A stretch of 8,699 nucleotides of DNA from Chloroflexi bacterium RBG_16_48_8 (GTDB taxonomy: Bacteria; Chloroflexota; Anaerolineae; Anaerolineales; E44-bin32). Positions 1 to 4,472 of this stretch are shown one piece after another. Where the stretch lies: the NCBI GenBank assembly GCA_001795115.1, contig MGNI01000026.1, positions 1,402 through 10,100 on the forward strand, in the 5' to 3' direction. A program made the translations under genes and the position numbers. How positions within the stretch are numbered: the stretch's first letter is position 1; every line of letters begins with the position of its first letter. Under the pieces are notes generated by a model. That model did no database searches. It worked only from the letters and a program-made list of their open reading frames with translations, and was not told where the DNA came from.

Positions 1-135
1 CACCCAAACGAGGCATAAGCTGGGCATTCCACTCAAATCAACACCAACACAGTAACTTATCAAACCGATTTCACACGCACTTCATCCACTTCATCGAAAA
101 CCAATGGAAACCTGAATAACTCATCGACAAGAACT
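1..135. other. Non-coding flank, probably the 3' end of the IS110-family remnant
   Basis: No convincing coding region is visible here. The stretch lies immediately downstream (minus strand) of the transposase-fragment stop codon, so it is probably the non-coding end of the same insertion element. It contains a perfect tandem duplication of the 9-mer CACTTCATC at 78-86 and 87-95. I cannot locate the element's terminus, because it may lie beyond base 1 and IS110-family elements often lack clear terminal inverted repeats. In the IS1111 subgroup the downstream non-coding end can carry the bridge RNA, but I could not identify such an RNA fold here by eye. Confidence 0.35.
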
Positions 136-480
136 TCATGAGCCAGCCAAAGCGACTTTCACCGCATTGCAAGAGGCAAAGAATGGCTCATAGACCTCTC
201 CCGTTATCCAAAGCCGGTGAAGCAGGACAGCCAGCTTACGAGCCACGCCCACAACCGCTCGTTTCTTGGCATTCTTCCCTCCCCGCTCGGCTATCCCCAA
301 GCCCCAACGACGCAAATCGCTGTCCTCACCGAAGGGACCGAGGATGTAATGAGCACTGTGCACAAGGAGTCTGCGAAGATAGCTGTTGCCGGTCTTCGTG
401 ATATGAAGTTGTGGATCGTGCTCACCGGATTGGTCCTGCTTTGGGACCAGGCCAAGACAAGGTCCGATCAATAGGATCTG
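136..480 (-). pseudogene. IS110-family transposase, C-terminal fragment
   Basis: This is the C-terminal (Transposase_20-like) part of an IS110-family transposase/recombinase. Visible signatures are GLVPKQDQSGE, then ITKTGNSYLRRLLVHSAHYIL, and the strongly conserved GGKNAKKRAVVGVARKLAVL followed by GEVYEPF near the C-terminus. Only about 114 codons are open, whereas full-length members have roughly 330-400 residues. The N-terminal DEDD (RuvC-like) catalytic domain is absent: reading upstream, the frame hits an in-frame TAA at 481-483, and the larC stop follows at 501-503. The fragment is therefore truncated at its 5' side and cannot encode an active enzyme. A TTG at 469-471 could formally start a 111-residue protein, but there is no reason to think it is translated. 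It points the same way as the lar genes and is only about 20 nt from them, suggesting that a deletion or insertion joined the two. Confidence 0.88.
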
Positions 481-500
481 TTAGTCTGCAAGAGAGAGTG

Positions 501-1676
501 TCAGGCTTGCTGACGTTCAAATGCAGCTATGGCAGCCTCGATGATCACTCGAACTGGAAGGTTGTGCTCTTTTGCCAGGGCTTTGCAGTCTTCATACTCC
601 GGAGAGTACTTGATCTTTCCCTCTCCTAAATCAGCGATCTTGATCTGAATAGAACCATAAACCGTTTCGACACGATCGAAGCGGCGAAGGAGACATTCAC
701 GCTCGATCCATTGCTGCCGGATCCCTAAGGTGGTGGTTTCCTCATAAATGATGTGTTTGAGTTCCATAACCTTTTCAGGTGGCGTGAGGACCTGAAGCAT
801 TGTGCCAGGGCGATTTTTTTTCATCTGGATGGGGAAGAGGCTGACGTCGAGGGCTCCGTTCTGGAAGAGCCGATCCATGAGGTGATCATAGAGTTCCGGA
901 TTCATATCATCGATATTCGTCTCAAGCAGCACGAGTCGGTCGATGTGGGCTGGATAATGGCTTTCCTTTGTGCCTATCAACACTCGTAGGACGTTGGGGA
1001 AGGGCATCTCCCTGGTCCCTGCGCCATATCCAACAGCCTCCACCTTCATTGGCGGTATAGAGCCAAAACTTGTAGCCAATGAAGTTAAAAGCACAGCTCC
1101 TGTGGGGGTTACGAGTTCTTTGTCGGTTTCCACACCGTAAACGGGAACGCCCTTCAGGAGTTCTAAGGCGGCTGGTGCCGGAAGTGGGATTTCCCCTTGA
1201 GCAGATTGGATGTGACCACGACCTAGTGGGATAGGTGAAACGATCAATTCGTCGATCTTGAGTAGATCCAAGCCAACGATAAAACCAACAACGTCTACGA
1301 TCGTGTCTATTCCCCCGAGTTCGTGTAAATGCACTTGCTCCAGGCTGGTGCCGTGAATTCTGGCTTCAACCTCGCCAAGCTTCTGGATGATTTCAATCGC
1401 TTGATTTTGAATATGCTCAGGGAGATCACTCCTTTGGATGATTTCGATCATTTCAGGCACTTGCCGCTCGGTTTTCTGGTCTGTGACAAGGACTTTCAAG
1501 TGGGTGGCGCGCAGGTGGTTCTTCTGTACCTGCTGCGCTTCTATCTCAAATCCTGAGAGCTTGAGCAACTCGAGCTTTTCTTTCAGGTCATTTAAGGATA
1601 ACCCAACATCGACCAGTGCCCCCAGGAGCATATCCCCACTGGCTCCTGCGATACAATCGATATAAGCGATACGCAT
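501..1676 (-). CDS. larC: LarC, nickel-pincer cofactor nickel chelatase (DUF111 family)
   Basis: LarC performs the last step of nickel-pincer nucleotide synthesis. It is a CTP-dependent cyclometallase that inserts nickel into pyridinium-3,5-bisthiocarboxylic acid mononucleotide (EC 4.99.1.12). The 391-residue product shows the family pattern: N-terminal DCIAGASGDMLLGAL (residues 8-22), VHLHELGGIDTIVDVVG (115-131), SPIPLGRGHIQSAQGEIPLPAPA (147-169), ELVTPTGA (187-194), and the C-terminal LETNIDDMNPE (251-261) with LDVSLFPIQMKKNRPG (276-291). In Lactiplantibacillus plantarum larC is split into larC1 and larC2 and joined by programmed frameshifting. Here both halves are one continuous frame. A His-rich loop often found after about residue 65 in this family is absent. 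The ATG at 1676 is preferred over the TTG one codon upstream because it overlaps the larB stop as TGATG, which favours translational coupling. It is the last gene of the operon, and no terminator is visible before the IS remnant. Confidence 0.95.
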   Translation of the reverse strand: MRIAYIDCIAGASGDMLLGALVDVGLSLNDLKEKLELLKLSGFEIEAQQVQKNHLRATHLKVLVTDQKTERQVPEMIEIIQRSDLPEHIQNQAIEIIQKLGEVEARIHGTSLEQVHLHELGGIDTIVDVVGFIVGLDLLKIDELIVSPIPLGRGHIQSAQGEIPLPAPAALELLKGVPVYGVETDKELVTPTGAVLLTSLATSFGSIPPMKVEAVGYGAGTREMPFPNVLRVLIGTKESHYPAHIDRLVLLETNIDDMNPELYDHLMDRLFQNGALDVSLFPIQMKKNRPGTMLQVLTPPEKVMELKHIIYEETTTLGIRQQWIERECLLRRFDRVETVYGSIQIKIADLGEGKIKYSPEYEDCKALAKEHNLPVRVIIEAAIAAFERQQA

Positions 1677-2452
1677 CAAACTACTTCCTCGCTGAGTTGA
1701 TGAAGGATTTTGTAGGCCAGGACGGCTGCTCCAAAACCATTATCAATGTTGACAACAGCTACTCCTGAGGCACAGGAGTTCAGCATGGTTAAGAGGGCTG
1801 CTAATCCTTCAAAACTAGCGCCATAGCCGACGCTGGTCGGCACCCCGATGACTGGACATGAAACCAACCCACTTACTACGCTGGTCAAGGCTCCTTCCAT
1901 TCCAGCCACGCTGATGATCACTTTAGCGTGGAACAGGGAATCTCTGTGGTCAAGCAAGCGGTGTATTCCTGCCACTCCCACGTCATAAATCCGCTTGACG
2001 GTCGCGCCATAATAGTCCAAAGTCTGAGCGGCTTCCTCCGCCACCCGCATGTCTGAGGTGCCGGCGCTCAATACTACAGCATAATTTTCTTCTGGCAGGG
2101 TGGATGTCCTGGGAAGTTGGGATGGATACCATAGCAGACGTGATACCGGATCATATTTGAGCCCAGTCATCTGGATTTGAATTTCTTCGGCAGCTTCTGG
2201 TGTGATCCTGGTTGCTAACGCTCTGGCGTTTTTCTCAATGAGAACCGAGAAGATCCTGCAGATTTGTTCTGGTGTTTTCCCCTCTCCATAAATCACCTCA
2301 GGCTGCCCTTGACGCAACACCCGGTGGTTGTCAACCCGTGCGAATCCGAGGTCCTCGTAGGGTAAATCGCGGAGGCGTTGTAACCCTTCTTCTACCGATA
2401 CCTCTCCGCCTCGGATCGCCTCTAATAATCCTGATAATCTATCTAGATCCAT
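1676..2452 (-). CDS. larB: LarB, P2CMN synthase (carboxylase/hydrolase of nicotinic acid adenine dinucleotide)
   Basis: LarB starts the NPN pathway. It carboxylates the pyridinium ring of nicotinic acid adenine dinucleotide and cleaves the phosphoanhydride to give pyridinium-3,5-biscarboxylic acid mononucleotide (EC 2.5.1.143). The 258-residue product has the typical N-terminal region with GFARVDNHRVLRQGQPEVIY (36-55), followed by a PurE-like AIR-carboxylase domain. That domain shows LSAGTSDMRVAEEA (129-142), YDVGVAGIHRLL (156-167), VAGMEGALTSVVSGL (182-196), GVPTSVGYGAS (203-213) and NSCASGVAVVNIDNGFGAA (225-243). Cys227, in the NSCA motif, matches the position of the substrate-attacking Cys (Cys221) of the L. 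plantarum enzyme. Length is normal for the family. The ATG at 2452 lies inside the end of larE (14 nt overlap) and is preceded by AGGAAC at a somewhat long spacing. The stop codon overlaps the larC start. The motifs make the identification secure. Confidence 0.95.
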   Translation of the reverse strand: MDLDRLSGLLEAIRGGEVSVEEGLQRLRDLPYEDLGFARVDNHRVLRQGQPEVIYGEGKTPEQICRIFSVLIEKNARALATRITPEAAEEIQIQMTGLKYDPVSRLLWYPSQLPRTSTLPEENYAVVLSAGTSDMRVAEEAAQTLDYYGATVKRIYDVGVAGIHRLLDHRDSLFHAKVIISVAGMEGALTSVVSGLVSCPVIGVPTSVGYGASFEGLAALLTMLNSCASGVAVVNIDNGFGAAVLAYKILHQLSEEVV

Positions 2453-3314
2453 CGCGTTCTTCGTTCCTAAAGATCAAATTCATGCTCCCCGAGCGGAAGC
2501 CATCCAAATCCAGGGTTACGTAGGTATATCCGATCTCCTTCAAGGATCTGCTGATTTCCTGACGTAAGTCGATGGCTTGCTCAAATTCCTCAGGGAGCAA
2601 TTCAACCCGAGCAAGATCATTGTAATGCCGCACTCGGACGTTCGTGAAACCTAGCTTCTTGAGAGCGCTTTCCGCATCATTGATTTGATTGAGAGCTTCG
2701 ATGGTGATGGTTGTTCCATAGGGAATGCGAGAAGCAAGGCAGGCAGAGGCAGGTTTATCCCAGATGGGCAGTTCAAGCAGGCGAGCCAATTGACGGATGT
2801 CCTGTTTGGTCAGACCTGCATCCATTAATGGACTTCTTACGCCTAGTTCCTTGGCTGCCTTATGGCCAGGGCGGTAATCAGCAGTGTCATCGGCATTGGC
2901 GCCATCCACCAGGTAATGAAAACCCAAATCCTTCGCCCGTTGAAAGAGATCATCCATGGAGTGGATCCGGCAGTGAAAACAGCGATCGGTTGAATTTTCG
3001 AGGTAGGCCGGATCCTGCATTTCGCTGGTTTCGATAAGCTCGTAAGGGACTCCGATTTGACGGGCTACTTCAACGGCTTCCTCCTTCTCTTGGGGAGGGA
3101 AGCTTGGTGAAGTGCCGATTAGGGCGATGCAATTCTCGCCTAAACTATCCGCTGCAATTTTCAACAATAATCCGCTGTCTACACCACCTGAAAAGGCAAC
3201 TGCAACACGGTGATATTTTCTTAAATCTTCGATTAACTTCTGAACTTTTACATCCAGGTCAAGTTGATCTGGAAGAAGGTTGTCCATGGTAGCCATCTCT
3301 AAAGTATATCTCAC
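2439..3314 (-). CDS. larE: LarE, ATP-dependent sulfur transferase of NPN cofactor synthesis
   Basis: LarE is a PP-loop pyrophosphatase-family enzyme. It adenylates the carboxylates of P2CMN and replaces their oxygen with sulfur, giving the bisthiocarboxylic acid (EC 4.4.1.37). In the 291-residue form, the PP-loop AFSGGVDS is at 40-47, followed by LVDGANADDTADYRPG (135-150), VRSPLMDAGLTK (159-170) and WDKPASACLASRIPYG (185-200). Three cysteines stand out: Cys112 and Cys115 in DRCFHCR, and Cys192 in ACLASR. Cys192 aligns with the sacrificial Cys176 of L. plantarum LarE. The extra CxxC suggests the [4Fe-4S]-cluster type, which uses an exogenous sulfur source rather than sacrificing its own Cys; this is inference. 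The start is uncertain. The GTG at 3314 has a modest AGGG upstream, but ATG codons at 3296 and 3287 give N-termini closer to the family's usual length. It is the first gene of the operon and its 3' end overlaps larB by 14 nt. Confidence 0.94.
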   Translation of the reverse strand: MRYTLEMATMDNLLPDQLDLDVKVQKLIEDLRKYHRVAVAFSGGVDSGLLLKIAADSLGENCIALIGTSPSFPPQEKEEAVEVARQIGVPYELIETSEMQDPAYLENSTDRCFHCRIHSMDDLFQRAKDLGFHYLVDGANADDTADYRPGHKAAKELGVRSPLMDAGLTKQDIRQLARLLELPIWDKPASACLASRIPYGTTITIEALNQINDAESALKKLGFTNVRVRHYNDLARVELLPEEFEQAIDLRQEISRSLKEIGYTYVTLDLDGFRSGSMNLIFRNEERDGSR

Positions 3315-3321
3315 CTTTTAC

Positions 3322-3331
3322 CCTAATTAGG
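3322..3331. promoter_or_regulatory. Perfect palindrome CCTAATTAGG upstream of larE
   Basis: A perfect 10-bp palindrome lies 8 bp upstream of the GTG start of larE, in the divergent region between larE and the phosphorylase gene. Its AGGG end on the minus strand would also serve as the ribosome-binding site for the GTG start. The position could suit an operator near the lar transcription start, but no regulator is identifiable and a 10-bp palindrome can occur by chance. Confidence 0.3.
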
Positions 3332-3420
3332 TAGTCTTCGATTGATATATCCCATTACAACTCTCATCCCAGGTGCACTTCATGCCATATTCCTAGAGAT
3401 AGCAACCTATTGTTCCGTCT

Positions 3421-3449
3421 TTGTGCCTTTTGAACTTCTGGTGTAAGAT
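3421..3449 (+). promoter_or_regulatory. Candidate sigma70-type promoter for the nucleoside phosphorylase
   Basis: TTGTGC at 3421-3426 and TAAGAT at 3444-3449 are separated by 17 bp. The match is 3/6 for the -35 and 4/6 for the -10 box, so this is a weak candidate. It lies about 70 bp upstream of the chosen ATG at 3520. The 205-bp region between larE and this gene must contain promoters in both directions. I found no convincing minus-strand promoter for larE: TATATC on the minus strand around 3346-3351 is a possible -10 without a good -35. Confidence 0.3.
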
Positions 3450-3519
3450 TTTGTCCCTTTCCGAATCGCGGCAGGCTCTCAGATTCAAATCCTTGTTATC
3501 GTTCATTAGGATAGAACCG

Positions 3520-4290
3520 ATGAAAGAAGAGATATTCCAATATCATATCCAGTTGAAAAAAGGTGATGTGGGCCGTTATATCCTTCTTCCTGGGGATCCA
3601 GGGCGTTGTGAAAAGATCGCAGCCTTCTTTGATTCCCCACAATTCGTAGCCCAAAATCGCGAATATACCACCTATACGGGTAGCTTACTGGGGGAGATGG
3701 TCTCCGTCGTTTCAACCGGGATCGGGGGCCCATCGACTGCCATCGCGGTCGAAGAATTGATCAAGATCGGAGCCGACACCTTTATCCGCGTTGGGACTTC
3801 GGGCGGGATCCAACCAGACACCAAAACGGGTGACATCGCTATTGTGACCGCCGCCATTCGAGACGAAGGTACCTCTCGTCAGTACCTCCCGATCGAATTC
3901 CCGGCCGTTGCGGATGTGGATGTTGTCCTGGCCTTACGCGAAGCTGCCGTGAAGCTTGAACTCCCCTATCAGATTGGGGTCACACAATCCAAGGACTCCT
4001 TCTATGGAGAGATCGAGATGGATCGAATGCCGGTTTCCGACCAGCTCCACAAGCGCTGGAAAGCATGGGTTGAAGGGGGTGCCATCTGCTCCGAAATGGA
4101 ATCGGCAGCAATCTTCATCCTATCCAGCATTCACCGTAAGCGTGCGGGTGGTGTAATGATGATGGTGGGGGCAGGGAGCGGCTTGCCTAAAACCGAGGAG
4201 GAGAAGGTCTTGTTTCATGGTGATCGGGCTATAAGGACGGCTATCGAAGCAGTAAAGATTTTAATTGAGAAGGATCGAGGAGCAAGGTAA
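3520..4290 (+). CDS. Uridine phosphorylase-like nucleoside phosphorylase
   Basis: This enzyme of the PNP/Udp superfamily should reversibly split a nucleoside with phosphate into a free base and ribose-1-phosphate in the cytoplasm. The 256-residue length is typical. Visible motifs are LLPGDPGR (22-29, phosphate loop), REYTTYTG (47-54), VSTGIGGPSTAIAVEEL (64-80), IRVGTSGGI (89-97; Arg90 matches the phosphate-binding Arg91 of E. coli Udp) and CSEMESAAIF (190-199; the EME ribose-binding signature). The base-recognition loop reads SKDSFYGEIEMDRMP (157-171). E. coli Udp has Gln166 and Arg168 here contacting uracil, and I see Glu164 instead of the Gln, so base specificity is uncertain. The ATG at 3520 is chosen because TTAGGATAG lies just upstream with good spacing. 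The open frame extends to 3421, but that extension does not resemble the family. It is divergent from larE and convergent with the molybdenum hydroxylase gene. Confidence 0.88.
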   Translation: MKEEIFQYHIQLKKGDVGRYILLPGDPGRCEKIAAFFDSPQFVAQNREYTTYTGSLLGEMVSVVSTGIGGPSTAIAVEELIKIGADTFIRVGTSGGIQPDTKTGDIAIVTAAIRDEGTSRQYLPIEFPAVADVDVVLALREAAVKLELPYQIGVTQSKDSFYGEIEMDRMPVSDQLHKRWKAWVEGGAICSEMESAAIFILSSIHRKRAGGVMMMVGAGSGLPKTEEEKVLFHGDRAIRTAIEAVKILIEKDRGAR

Positions 4291-4401
4291 AGGAGGTCAT
4301 TCTTGGGAAGGAACGTTCTCTCTCGGTCAAGCTGATTTCGGGCGATGATGATGTCTAAACTTCTCGCATTTCCCCGACCATGATCGAGTTACTATTTGGG
4401 G

Positions 4402-4425
4402 CAAAGTCCACGAAAGTGGACTTTG
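4402..4425. repeat. Perfect 10-bp inverted repeat with GAAA loop
   Basis: The arms CAAAGTCCAC (4402-4411) and GTGGACTTTG (4416-4425) are perfectly complementary and enclose GAAA. In the plus-strand transcript the GAAA closes the stem as a GNRA-type tetraloop. Neither strand has a U-tract directly after the stem, so it does not look like a classical intrinsic terminator. The compact shape and location between convergent genes resemble a dispersed REP-like or small palindromic element, which would need genome-wide copies to confirm. Confidence 0.6.
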
Positions 4426-4447
4426 AAAACCAGCTGCCGGATGCTCT

Positions 4448-4470
4448 GGATGATGAATTATTCATCATCC
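4448..4470. terminator. Inverted repeat between convergent genes, possible bidirectional terminator
   Basis: The arms GGATGATGAAT (4448-4458) and ATTCATCATCC (4460-4470) are perfectly complementary over 11 bp around a single T. The innermost pairs must open to form a loop, leaving about 9 bp around TTA. The repeat begins 3 nt after the TGA of the molybdenum hydroxylase gene (minus strand). On the plus strand it is followed after a few bases by T-rich sequence (CATTTTAGTTTTT), so termination of the phosphorylase transcript is plausible. On the minus strand no U-tract follows. Position is the strongest argument. Confidence 0.45.
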
Positions 4471-4472
4471 CC

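Noticed and set aside
138..474. Plus-strand frames at 138-401 and 217-474
   Set aside because: Both are antisense to the IS110 transposase fragment, whose conserved motifs fix the coding strand.
501..1676. Programmed frameshift in larC, as in L. plantarum larC1/larC2
   Set aside because: The frame is continuous from the N-terminal to the C-terminal motifs, so no frameshift is needed.
2711..3037. 108-codon plus-strand frame within larE
   Set aside because: It is antisense to conserved LarE motifs and has low-complexity, non-family composition.
3421..3519. 33-codon N-terminal extension of the phosphorylase
   Set aside because: The extension does not resemble the family, and the internal ATG at 3520 has a well-placed AGGA and gives the usual protein length.
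4412..4470. Two hairpins close together considered as the start of a CRISPR or tandem repeat array
   Set aside because: The two inverted repeats have unrelated sequences and no regularly spaced repeat units exist.
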